Part shown: positions 1-6,623 of the stretch, one piece after another | Position numbering within the stretch: position 1 is the stretch's first letter | Layout: every line of letters starts with the position of its first letter | NCBI GenBank assembly: GCA_902773155.1 | Contig: CACYDK010000203.1 | Span: forward strand, 1 to 7,628 | Length of the DNA: 7,628 nucleotides | Direction: 5' to 3' | DNA from: an uncultured Ruminococcus sp. | GTDB taxonomy: Bacteria > Bacillota > Clostridia > Oscillospirales > Acutalibacteraceae | Notes under the pieces: generated by a model | Databases searched by the model: none | Told to the model about the DNA's origin: nothing | Seen by the model: only the letters and a program-made list of their open reading frames with translations | Position numbers and translations under genes: made by a program

Positions 1-9
1 AAACAACGT

Positions 10-14
10 AAGGA
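10..14 (+). promoter_or_regulatory. Ribosome binding site of the first small ORF
   Basis: AAGGA sits 8 bases ahead of the ATG at 23 and only 2 bases ahead of the in-frame ATG at 17. This favours 23 as the start. It also favours a free-standing small gene over the tail of a longer protein, although the frame stays open to the left edge of the window. Confidence 0.5.
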
Positions 15-22
15 TAATGATT

Positions 23-193
23 ATGTACAAGATGTATATGCTTCAGCACGAGGGAAACGGAAAATCGCTCGTAGATTACTGCCATTCAAAGGACGTTAAG
101 CTCGGCGTATACAAAACCATAACAAAGAAACACTACAAATACCTAAACAGTATTGGCGCAGATTTTGCGCTAGCCGATAATAAATTAAACTAA
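23..193 (+). CDS. Small basic protein of unknown function, upstream of ruvX
   Basis: I do not recognise this 56-residue product. It begins MYKMYMLQHEGNGK and ends ALADNKLN. It is rich in Lys, Tyr and His in the middle (residues 30-40 carry KTITKKHYKY) and has no signal peptide, membrane segment or cysteine cluster; its only Cys is residue 20. An AAGGA ribosome binding site 8 bases upstream supports the start at 23. The stop is followed 14 bases later by ruvX, so the two are probably co-transcribed. In many Firmicutes the gene just upstream of ruvX encodes IreB (UPF0297), but this product does not resemble IreB. The frame is open to base 2 of the window, so it could instead be the C-terminal end of a longer gene starting outside. 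Reality as a gene is likely; function is unknown. Confidence 0.5.
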   Translation: MYKMYMLQHEGNGKSLVDYCHSKDVKLGVYKTITKKHYKYLNSIGADFALADNKLN

Positions 194-207
194 GGGTAGG
201 TACTGAA

Positions 208-621
208 ATGATCATTTTATCTGTGGATCTCGGAAAGGCACGCACCGGACTCGCTATTTGCGACAAGACCGAAATGCTCGCCACTCCTCTCGCCCAAATC
301 AGCGAGAAAAAGCCCTCCGCTCTGCTAGATAAGGTAGCTAATGTAGCTGTCGCCCATCAGGCTGAGCTGATTGTTGTAGGACTTCCAAAGAATATGGACG
401 GTACAGAGGGCGATTCGGCAAAGTATGCCAGAGATTTCGCCCACAAACTGATGGAAAAAACCGGTATCACTGTCCGACTTCAGGACGAGCGCGGAACAAC
501 AATCACCGCTAATAACTACCTGAACGCGACTAATACCCGCGGAAAAAAGAGAAAAAATGTCGTCGACTCAGTCGCGGCTACGATTATTCTGCAAAACTAT
601 CTTGACAGCAATAATCGATAA
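208..621 (+). CDS. ruvX: RuvX/YqgF family RNase H-like nuclease (pre-16S rRNA processing or Holliday junction resolvase)
   Basis: The 137-residue length is normal for the family. The RNase H-like fold signature is present in order: beta-1 with the first acidic residue (SVDLGKARTGLA, D7), the VVGLPKNMDGTEG loop at residues 56-68, the QDERGTT motif at 92-98 (E94), and the C-terminal DSVAATIILQNYL at 120-132 with D120. Family knowledge: E. coli YqgF takes part in maturing the 5' end of 16S rRNA, and the Mycobacterium homologue cleaves Holliday junctions. The sequence cannot decide which applies here; the protein should be cytoplasmic. GGGTAGG at 194-200 lies 7 bases before the ATG and supports this start. 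It follows the small ORF by 14 bases and precedes a secreted amylase by 20 bases, so it probably sits mid-operon. The usual alaS, ireB and DUF1292 neighbours are not seen. Confidence 0.93.
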   Translation: MIILSVDLGKARTGLAICDKTEMLATPLAQISEKKPSALLDKVANVAVAHQAELIVVGLPKNMDGTEGDSAKYARDFAHKLMEKTGITVRLQDERGTTITANNYLNATNTRGKKRKNVVDSVAATIILQNYLDSNNR

Positions 622-623
622 AA

Positions 624-631
624 AAGAAAGG
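624..631 (+). promoter_or_regulatory. Ribosome binding site that decides the amylase start
   Basis: The purine run AAGAAAGG, within a longer A-rich tract beginning at 621, is the only Shine-Dalgarno-like element ahead of the amylase. It is 1 base from the in-frame ATG at 633, too close to use, and about 10 bases from the ATG at 642. The second ATG is therefore preferred. It also gives a cleaner signal-peptide N-terminus (MKSKR). Confidence 0.55.
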
Positions 632-641
632 AATGATTAAA

Positions 642-2516
642 ATGAAATCCAAACGCTTTGTATCGCTGCTTCTCTCAGCGCTTATGGTGCTGACCATGTT
701 TGCGGGGCTGAGCCTCACATCCTCAGCCGCCGAAGCTGCCGAGGCTCCGAACGAGCTCATTCTTCACTGCTGGTGCTGGAACTTTAACAACATCAAAGCA
801 AATATGAAGAAGATCGCAGAATCGGGTTATACAGCTCTGCAAACATCGCCGATCAACGCCTTCTACGGCTCGGCTGTGGACAATATGCAGATTTACGGCA
901 ATAACTACTGGTATTACCAGTATCAGCCCACAAACTATACGATAGGAAACTACCAGCTCGGAACCGAAGAAGAGTTCAAGGCTATGTGCGAGGAAGCTCA
1001 CAAGTACGGAATAAAGGTAATTGTCGACATCGTAGCAAACCATACTACTCCGACGAAAAGCGCGGTTTCATCGACTCTTATGAACATCCCCGGCGGTCTT
1101 TATCACAGCTATTCCAGCTCGACTCACGACAGAAAAAGACTCACCCAGATGTACGACGGACTTCCCGATATCAACACTCAGAATCCGAACTATCAGCAGC
1201 TCATCCTGAACTATCTCAAGACCTGCGTTGCCGACGGCGCAGACGGCTTCCGTTACGACACGGCAAAGCACATCGAGCTTCCGGACGACGATGAATCCTT
1301 CGCCGGTAATTTCTGGCCTGTTGTTCTCGACAACGGCTCCACTTATCAGTACGGCGAGGTACTGCAGGGCGCGAACAGCGCTGATAAACAATCCGCGCGC
1401 TTCAAGGACTATTCGATGATAATGAATATCACCGCATCCAGCTACGGAAACAAATTGCGCGGCTATCTGCAATCCTCAAACGCGGGCGCTGCGTCGCTTT
1501 CGAGCTACGACAGCGAGGGCGCCTCGAGCGATAAGCTTGTAGTTTGGGTAGAGTCTCACGACACCTACGCGAACTCCGGTAAGGCTAACAATGTAGCTAC
1601 ATCGTTCTGGCTTACAAACGCTCAGATAAGACGCGGCTGGGCGGCTATCGCGGCGAGAAAAGATATCACCTGCCTCTTCTTTAACCGTCCCGCCGGAAGC
1701 GAGGCGACCGTCAGCACCGTTATGTCTCCCAGCACACGTTGGGGCAACAACGTTATGGGAGCCGCCGGTGACGAAAACTACTTTGACCCCGAGGTCGTCG
1801 CGGTAAATAAATTCCACAACCTTATGAAAAACGAGGATGAAAAGCTTGTAAACATCAACCGCGACAAAAACGCGCTTATGATAGAGCGCGGCTCAAAGGG
1901 CGTAGTTATGATAAACAACGGCTCCGACGATATCGCGGTAAATGAGGCTGTAACTATGGCCGATGGAACATATATCGACGACGCTCACGGCGGTATCTTT
2001 GAGGTAAAGGGCGGAATAATCACAGGCTCTCTTAAGGGCGAAAGCGTAGCGGTTGTATACAGAGCTCCCGATACTAAGGTAAGCGTAAAGGCAAAGAACT
2101 CAACGCTCTACGTAAGCGGAAAAACCACCGTTACTGCCACTGTAAAGGACGCTGTGGGAGCGACGACATATAAATCCTCCAATTCAAAGGTCGCTTCTGT
2201 AGACTCTAAGGGCAACGTTAAGGCTCTCAAAAAGGGCACCGCAAAAATCACGGCCACCAACTACGGAAAAACAGCCTCGGTTACTATTAAGGTCAAAAAT
2301 CCATCTCTCAACAAGACCTCAGTTACCCTCAAGAAGGGCAAGACCTCCAAGCTGAAGATCACCGGACTTATAGGCAAGGCTAAATTCAGCTCAAGCAACA
2401 AAAAGATCGCAACTGTAAACTCAAAGGGCAAAATCAAAGCCCTTAAAAAGGGTAAGGCTACTGTTACGGCCAAAGCCAACGGTATAAAGCTCAAGTGTAA
2501 GGTTGTTGTAAAATAA
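642..2516 (+). CDS. Secreted GH13 alpha-amylase (AmyE-like) with two C-terminal BIG2 domains
   Basis: This 624-residue extracellular enzyme should hydrolyse internal alpha-1,4 bonds of starch. Residues 1-32 form a signal peptide: KSKR, a hydrophobic stretch at about 6-24, then AEA with likely cleavage after 32. The catalytic barrel (about 36-395) has the four GH13 regions: DIVANH at 129-134, GFRYDTAKH at 202-210 with nucleophile D206, YGEVLQ with acid/base E239, and VESHD at 303-307 with transition-state stabiliser D307. Wording around these (LHCWCWNFN, ALQTSPIN, AKHIELPDD, WVESHDTYAN) closely matches Bacillus subtilis AmyE, pointing to subfamily GH13_28. A beta-rich domain C runs to about 473. 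Two BIG2 Ig-like domains follow (478-552 and 553-624). No dockerin, LPXTG or SLH anchor is seen, so the product is probably released or held by the basic BIG2 tail. The start at 642 is chosen over 633 by ribosome-site spacing. A terminator follows directly. Confidence 0.95.
   Translation: MKSKRFVSLLLSALMVLTMFAGLSLTSSAAEAAEAPNELILHCWCWNFNNIKANMKKIAESGYTALQTSPINAFYGSAVDNMQIYGNNYWYYQYQPTNYTIGNYQLGTEEEFKAMCEEAHKYGIKVIVDIVANHTTPTKSAVSSTLMNIPGGLYHSYSSSTHDRKRLTQMYDGLPDINTQNPNYQQLILNYLKTCVADGADGFRYDTAKHIELPDDDESFAGNFWPVVLDNGSTYQYGEVLQGANSADKQSARFKDYSMIMNITASSYGNKLRGYLQSSNAGAASLSSYDSEGASSDKLVVWVESHDTYANSGKANNVATSFWLTNAQIRRGWAAIAARKDITCLFFNRPAGSEATVSTVMSPSTRWGNNVMGAAGDENYFDPEVVAVNKFHNLMKNEDEKLVNINRDKNALMIERGSKGVVMINNGSDDIAVNEAVTMADGTYIDDAHGGIFEVKGGIITGSLKGESVAVVYRAPDTKVSVKAKNSTLYVSGKTTVTATVKDAVGATTYKSSNSKVASVDSKGNVKALKKGTAKITATNYGKTASVTIKVKNPSLNKTSVTLKKGKTSKLKITGLIGKAKFSSSNKKIATVNSKGKIKALKKGKATVTAKANGIKLKCKVVVK
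2073..2513 (+). repeat. Tandem pair of BIG2 (bacterial Ig-like group 2) domain repeats inside the amylase
   Basis: Two roughly 72-75 residue modules are repeated in tandem at the C-terminus. The shared core is KVASVDSKGNVKALKKG (residues 516-532) in the first and KIATVNSKGKIKALKKG (588-604) in the second. Each is preceded by a Ser/Asn-rich strand (KSSNS, KFSSSN) and followed by an A-T-T/A strand (AKITA, ATVTA). The pair is very Lys-rich, giving a strongly basic tail. BIG2 domains are common on clostridial surface and secreted proteins and may bind cell wall or substrate; here the role is inferred only. Confidence 0.85.
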
Positions 2517-2532
2517 AGCCGAATATAAAATC

Positions 2533-2565
2533 CCGCCTTCGGAAGCTGTCCGGAGGCGGATTTTT
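2533..2565 (+). terminator. Rho-independent terminator of the ruvX-amylase unit
   Basis: CCGCCTTCGG at 2533-2542 pairs with CCGGAGGCGG at 2550-2559 in a 10-bp stem with one G-U pair. The loop is AAGCTGT, and the stem is followed at once by A and five T residues (2560-2565). It starts 16 bases after the amylase stop codon. Confidence 0.9.
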
Positions 2566-2825
2566 GATTCTGTCCCCTCAGTTTTCTGAAACGTATAAAC
2601 GAGCCTCGATTATCCGGATTTCGCGAGAAGCTCCCCTTCTCGACCGCAATAGTATAATTGCTGTAACCATTGGATTACAGTGTTTAAACCTATTCAAAAA
2701 AACTGTCATTTCCGAATTTTTCGAAAAAATAAATAAAAATGTCGTTTAATTCTAAAGAAAAAAATTACTCCCGTTTTATGCTCCTATTGCACAAATTTTG
2801 CGTTTGATTTTTGTCAGTTTGACTA
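2566..2825. other. AT-rich intergenic spacer before the nrd promoter, no gene seen
   Basis: No ORF with a usable ribosome binding site lies here. Two small inverted repeats are visible. CGAGAAG/CTTCTCG at 2624-2642 makes a perfect 7-bp stem around a CTCCC loop without a T-run. CTGTAA/TTACAG at 2661-2680 has an 8-base centre and looks more like a protein-binding dyad than a terminator. From about 2690 the sequence becomes strongly A/T-rich with A and T tracts, which may act as UP-type or bendable DNA for the promoter downstream. No tRNA, riboswitch or second operator was recognised. Confidence 0.6.
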
Positions 2826-2854
2826 TTGACGAAATCAGCATAATCCGCTATAAT
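2826..2854 (+). promoter_or_regulatory. Sigma-A promoter of the nrdD-nrdG-DUF218 operon
   Basis: TTGACG at 2826-2831 is separated by 17 bases from a perfect TATAAT at 2849-2854. Transcription would begin near 2861, leaving a leader of about 78 bases before nrdD. A-tracts and T-tracts lie upstream. The promoter is overlapped and followed by NrdR-type operator sequence. Confidence 0.85.
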
Positions 2855-2858
2855 GTGT
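2843..2858. promoter_or_regulatory. Candidate degenerate NrdR box overlapping the -10 element
   Basis: Aligned 33 bases upstream of the strong box, this site matches an idealised ACACAATATATTGTGT at 11 of 16 positions. The match is concentrated in the right half (TATAATGTGT), which includes the TATAAT. NrdR usually binds two boxes about three helical turns apart, one of them often on the promoter. The left half here is poor, so this is a candidate only. Confidence 0.4.
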
Positions 2859-2875
2859 GGGCACTTTAAGAGAGA

Positions 2876-2891
2876 CCACAATATATTGTGT
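2876..2891. promoter_or_regulatory. NrdR box (ribonucleotide reductase operator)
   Basis: CACAATATATTGTG at 2877-2890 is a perfect 14-bp palindrome. With flanking bases the 16-base site differs from the idealised NrdR box ACACAATATATTGTGT at only the first position. It lies about 15-30 bases past the expected transcription start and about 48 bases ahead of the nrdD start codon. This is the right place for NrdR, the dATP/ATP-sensing Zn-ribbon plus ATP-cone repressor, to block the operon. The nrdR gene itself is not in the window. Confidence 0.82.
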
Positions 2892-2938
2892 TCCAAAAGA
2901 AATAACATTTACAAAGATGTAATTATTTGGAGGAAGAA

Positions 2939-5299
2939 ATGATCAGGAAGATTTTGAAACGTGACGGACGAACAGCAAATTTTGATATGGAAAAAATCAC
3001 TAACGCCATCTACAAGGCCGCTCAGGCTATTGGCGGAACCGACTATGAAACCGCGGAAAAGCTTGCTATCCAGGTAGTCGATCACCTCGAAGCCGAGAAT
3101 CAGAACGAGCCCACCGTAGAGCACGTCCAGGACATCGTGGAAAAGGTTCTTATCGAAAACGGACACGCGCGCACGGCTAAGGAATACATTCTTTACCGAG
3201 CCGACCGTACAAGAGTCCGCGATATGAACACAAAGCTGATGAAGATTTATGAGGATCTGACATTCAAGGCAGCTAAGGACAACGACGTTAAGCGCGAAAA
3301 CGCCAACATTGACGGCGACACCGCTATGGGAACCATGCTAAAGTACGGCTCAGAGGGCGCCAAGCAGTTCTACCATATGTACATCCTTAATCCTATTCAC
3401 AGCAAGGCTCACCTCGAGGGCGACATACACATTCACGACCTCGACTTTTTTACTCTCACAACAACCTGCTGTCAGATCGACCTTTTGAAGCTGTTCAAGG
3501 ACGGCTTCTCGACAGGGCACGGCTATCTCAGAGAGCCCAATGACATCCAGTCCTACTCCGCTCTCGCCTGCATCGCAATCCAGTCGAACCAGAACGACCA
3601 GCACGGCGGCCAGAGCGTGCCCAACTTTGATTACTCAATGGCTCCCGGAGTTGCCAAGACATACAGAAAGCGTTACCGCCAGAACCTTGAAAGAGGCATT
3701 GAACTCCTTACCGATGTTGAGAATCCCGAGGAGTACACCAAAGCTCTCGCCGACAAGGCCGAGGAAACCGCCGGCGAGTGGCCGAAGCTCGAGGACAACA
3801 GCCCCGCCTACAAGGAAGCGGAGTATAAGCTTCTTGCAGAAGCGTTCGGCGACAAGCTCGCGTCAAAGCTCCAGCGCTTCGCCTTTAAACACGCTGAGTC
3901 CGAGACGGATCGCGCGACCTTCCAGGCAATGGAAGCTCTTATCCACAACCTCAACACAATGCACAGCCGCGCAGGCGCACAGATACCGTTCTCTTCCCTC
4001 AACTACGGCACCGACACAAGCCCTGAGGGCAGGATGGTTATGAAGAATATACTTAAGGCCACAGACAGAGGCCTCGGAAACGGCGAGACTCCCATCTTCC
4101 CGATCCAGATCTTCAAGGTAAAAGAGGGCGTCAACTACAACCCCGGCGATCCCAACTACGATATCTACAAGCAGACGATGAAGGTTTCCGCCAAGCGTCT
4201 CTTCCCGAACTACTCCTTCCTCGACGCTCCCTACAACAAGCAGTACTATGTTGAAGGCCGTCCGGAAACCGAGGTCGCCTATATGGGATGCCGCACACGC
4301 GTAATAGGCAACGTCTACGATCCCGACCGCGAGATCACCTACGGCAGAGGAAACCTCAGCTTTACATCGATCAATCTCCCCCGCCTCGCGATCCTCTCGA
4401 ACAAAAACGTCGACTTCTTCTTTGAACAGCTCGACAGAATGTGCGATCTCTGCGTTGATCAGCTTCTCGAACGCTTCGAGATCCAGTGTTCAAAGCTCGT
4501 CAAGAATTATCCCTTCCTTATGGGACAGGGCGTATGGATCGACTCCGAAAAGCTAGGTCCGAACGATTCGGTACGCGATGTGCTCAAGCACGGCTCGCTC
4601 ACCGTTGGTTTTATCGGTCTTGCGGAATGCCTCAAGGCCTTGGTCGGCAGCCATCACGGCGAAAACGAGCAGGCTCAGAAGCTTGGACTTGAGATCATCG
4701 GCTACATGCGCAAGAAGATGAACGAAGCTACTAAGAAGCACCAGCTCAACTTCGCTCTTATCGGAACTCCCGCAGAGGGACTTTCCGGACGTTTCGTAAA
4801 GCTCGACAAGGAGCGTTTCGGCGTTATCCCGGGAGTAACGGACAGAAACTACTACACAAATTCCTTCCATGTTCCCGTTTACTTCAACATCTCGGCCTTC
4901 GACAAAATCAGGATCGAAGCGCCTTACCATAACCTCACAAACGGAGGTCATATCTCTTATATCGAGCTCGACGGCGATCCGACTCAGAACATAGACGCCT
5001 TTGAGGCCGTCATCCGCCAGATGAAGGAGTGCGGAGTCGGCTACGGCTCGATCAACCACCCCGTAGACCGTGATCCTGTATGCGGACACACAGGCATCAT
5101 CGGCGATTACTGCCCGGTTTGCGGACGCAAGGAGGGCTCCGGCGGAAAGGGCTTTGAGCGTATCCGCAGGATTACAGGCTACCTTGTAGGTACTCTCGAC
5201 CGCTTCAACGACGCTAAACGCTCTGAGGTTGAGGAACGCGTAAAGCACGCCGTCGGCTCGGCGATCGACCTCAGCGAATATGTGGATGAAGCCGTATAA
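2939..5299 (+). CDS. nrdD: Anaerobic (class III) ribonucleoside-triphosphate reductase, large subunit
   Basis: This oxygen-sensitive glycyl radical enzyme reduces NTPs to dNTPs in the cytoplasm. The 786-residue protein has an N-terminal ATP-cone (about 1-95, beginning IRKILKRDGRTANFD) for allosteric ATP/dATP control. The alpha/beta barrel follows, with IHIHDLDF at 163-170, a Cys pair in TTTCCQID (C177, C178), and the finger-loop MGCRTR with C451, the likely thiyl radical site. A C-terminal zinc-binding segment carries C715, C725 and C728. The glycyl radical site is RITGYLVG with G747. GGAGGA at 2929-2934 and the ATG at 2939 set the start; an upstream in-frame TTG at 2927 overlaps the ribosome site and is unlikely. 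The stop overlaps the nrdG start by one base (TAATG). An NrdR operator lies in the leader. The first position of the usual CxxC...CxxC zinc motif is Asp712, not Cys. Confidence 0.97.
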   Translation: MIRKILKRDGRTANFDMEKITNAIYKAAQAIGGTDYETAEKLAIQVVDHLEAENQNEPTVEHVQDIVEKVLIENGHARTAKEYILYRADRTRVRDMNTKLMKIYEDLTFKAAKDNDVKRENANIDGDTAMGTMLKYGSEGAKQFYHMYILNPIHSKAHLEGDIHIHDLDFFTLTTTCCQIDLLKLFKDGFSTGHGYLREPNDIQSYSALACIAIQSNQNDQHGGQSVPNFDYSMAPGVAKTYRKRYRQNLERGIELLTDVENPEEYTKALADKAEETAGEWPKLEDNSPAYKEAEYKLLAEAFGDKLASKLQRFAFKHAESETDRATFQAMEALIHNLNTMHSRAGAQIPFSSLNYGTDTSPEGRMVMKNILKATDRGLGNGETPIFPIQIFKVKEGVNYNPGDPNYDIYKQTMKVSAKRLFPNYSFLDAPYNKQYYVEGRPETEVAYMGCRTRVIGNVYDPDREITYGRGNLSFTSINLPRLAILSNKNVDFFFEQLDRMCDLCVDQLLERFEIQCSKLVKNYPFLMGQGVWIDSEKLGPNDSVRDVLKHGSLTVGFIGLAECLKALVGSHHGENEQAQKLGLEIIGYMRKKMNEATKKHQLNFALIGTPAEGLSGRFVKLDKERFGVIPGVTDRNYYTNSFHVPVYFNISAFDKIRIEAPYHNLTNGGHISYIELDGDPTQNIDAFEAVIRQMKECGVGYGSINHPVDRDPVCGHTGIIGDYCPVCGRKEGSGGKGFERIRRITGYLVGTLDRFNDAKRSEVEERVKHAVGSAIDLSEYVDEAV

Positions 5300-5847
5300 T
5301 GGGAAATAAACTGAATTTATCCGGGATCGTCAGTGAGAGCATCGTTGACGGTCCCGGTATCAGACTTACGCTCTTTACTCAGGGCTGTCCGCACCACTGC
5401 AAGGGATGTCACAACCCCGAAACCTGGGCGTTTGAGCCGAGACACCCGGGAGACATAGACAAGATTTTGAATATCGCTGTAAAAAACCCGATTCTGCAGG
5501 GACTTACATTTTCCGGAGGCGAGCCGTTCTGTCAGGCTGAGCCTCTGGCGGAGCTTGCAAAAAAGGCTCACGAGCACGGACTCAATGTTATGAGCTACAC
5601 AGGCTACACCTTTGAGGAGCTTTTAAACGGTTTTGATGAACATCCCGATTGGAAGGCTCTGCTGGAAAACCTCGATTATCTGGTAGACGGACCGTTTGTA
5701 TTAGAAGAAAGAAGCCTTATGCTTTTGTTCAGAGGCAGTAAAAACCAGCGCTTTTTGGATGTTCCGGAGAGCCTTAAACAGAAAAAAGCCGTACCGGTAA
5801 ACGAGGACTCTCTCTACGACGGTACCAGGACGAGGAGCCACATATGA
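5299..5847 (+). CDS. nrdG: Anaerobic ribonucleoside-triphosphate reductase activating protein (radical SAM)
   Basis: The 182-residue activase uses a [4Fe-4S] cluster and S-adenosylmethionine to place the glycyl radical on NrdD (G747 of the neighbour). The radical-SAM motif is CPHHCKGC with C30, C34 and C37. Family landmarks follow: IVDGPGIR at 15-22, the SAM-binding FSGGEPF at 71-77, YLVDGPF at 127-133 and the RGSKNQR signature at 145-151. Length and order are typical. The ATG shares one base with the nrdD stop (TAATG) and has only a weak purine stretch ahead of it, so translation is probably coupled to nrdD. This would keep activase levels tied to the reductase. Its stop overlaps the following DUF218 gene by four bases. 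Regulation should follow the NrdR-controlled promoter upstream. Confidence 0.96.
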   Translation: MGNKLNLSGIVSESIVDGPGIRLTLFTQGCPHHCKGCHNPETWAFEPRHPGDIDKILNIAVKNPILQGLTFSGGEPFCQAEPLAELAKKAHEHGLNVMSYTGYTFEELLNGFDEHPDWKALLENLDYLVDGPFVLEERSLMLLFRGSKNQRFLDVPESLKQKKAVPVNEDSLYDGTRTRSHI

Positions 5848-6623
5848 AGGCTGTAAGAATAATCATCACTCTGGCGGCGATAATAATGTTGCTGTGGTTC
5901 TGCGCTCCGATCGCCTTTAACGTGATCAATCTGGGTAATATCCTGGGAATTGTAATCTGCGCGTGTTTCATATTCAGATTCGGACTTAACGACTGTTACA
6001 AGAGCTTTATAAAGGCATGTAAAAAAACTAAAATAGGTAATGCCTTTCGCATAGCAGCGAATGCGGTGATCGTTGTTTTCGCCGTATACGCGGTCGTAAT
6101 CAGCTCTGTGATATTGTTTTTCAGTTCATTTGAGCCTCCTGCGGATTCATCCGCTACGGCTATCGTGCTTGGAGCTCAGGTCAACAGTTACGGTCCCAGC
6201 GCGGCGCTGTGGCAAAGGATCAGGGCAGCTGAGGATTATCTTAACTCGCACCAAAACGCATGCGCCGTAGTTACCGGAGGAAAAGGAGCAAACGAGCCCA
6301 TAAGCGAAGCGGAAAGTATGTACGACAATATGACCGCCGACGGAGTTGACGGCTCGCGAATCTACAAAGAGGATAAAGCCACAAACACCGAGCAAAACAT
6401 CCTCTTCTCGAAAAAAATAATCAGCGAGCAAAATCTCGACGAAAGCCTCGCCATAGTAACCGACAGCTACCATCAGCTAAGGGCAAGGCTTATCGCGAGA
6501 AGAAACGGTATCGACGACCCGATTTATGCCGTCAACACTCAAAACAATTTAACCGGGCTCGCCCTTTATCCCACAATGTTCGTCCGGGAGTGGATCGCAA
6601 TCCCCGCCGAACTCCTTAAATGA
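5844..6623 (+). CDS. Membrane-anchored DUF218 (YdcF/SanA-like) protein
   Basis: The 259-residue protein starts with three predicted membrane segments (about 5-26, 31-47 and 70-93). A Lys-rich loop at 50-66 lies between the second and third. By the positive-inside rule the C-terminal domain faces outside. That domain (about 104-259) carries DUF218 landmarks: AIVLGAQV at 106-113, GPSAALWQRI at 117-126, VVTGGKG at 142-148, SEA at 154-156, the ATNTEQN block at 179-185 and VTDSYHQLRA at 205-214. Family members such as E. coli SanA and ElyC affect envelope and peptidoglycan integrity, and YdcF binds SAM; the exact activity is not established. The start overlaps the nrdG stop (ATGA) and has GAGGAG 6 bases upstream, so it is the third gene of the nrd operon. 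Why an envelope protein is coupled to dNTP synthesis is unclear; it may be simple hitchhiking. Fold assignment is firm, function is not. Confidence 0.88.
   Translation: MKAVRIIITLAAIIMLLWFCAPIAFNVINLGNILGIVICACFIFRFGLNDCYKSFIKACKKTKIGNAFRIAANAVIVVFAVYAVVISSVILFFSSFEPPADSSATAIVLGAQVNSYGPSAALWQRIRAAEDYLNSHQNACAVVTGGKGANEPISEAESMYDNMTADGVDGSRIYKEDKATNTEQNILFSKKIISEQNLDESLAIVTDSYHQLRARLIARRNGIDDPIYAVNTQNNLTGLALYPTMFVREWIAIPAELLK

Noticed and set aside
521..534. Possible catabolite-response element ahead of the amylase (TGAACGCGACTAAT)
   Set aside because: It fits only the left half of the TGWAANCGNTNWCA consensus, misses the right-half TG/CA symmetry and is coding sequence in ruvX.
602..607. Perfect TTGACA at the end of ruvX as a promoter for the amylase
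   Set aside because: No TATAAT-like hexamer occurs 16-18 bases downstream; that position is the purine-rich ribosome site. The bases encode L-D-S of RuvX.
2624..2642. CGAGAAG/CTTCTCG hairpin as a second terminator
   Set aside because: The stem is perfect but short, and it is followed by ACCGCAAT, not a T-run. A strong terminator already lies just upstream.
2717..2728. TTTTTCGAAAAA palindrome upstream of the nrd promoter
   Set aside because: It is low-complexity A/T tract around CG; such a palindrome is expected by chance in this AT-rich spacer.
2564..2749. 61-codon + strand ORF in the spacer after the amylase terminator
   Set aside because: It begins at a TTG inside the terminator T-run, has no ribosome binding site and encodes no recognisable sequence; treated as chance.
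4553..5248. 231-codon - strand ORF opposite the nrdD C-terminus
   Set aside because: The + strand carries the zinc and glycyl radical motifs of NrdD; the antisense frame is a by-product of its codon use.
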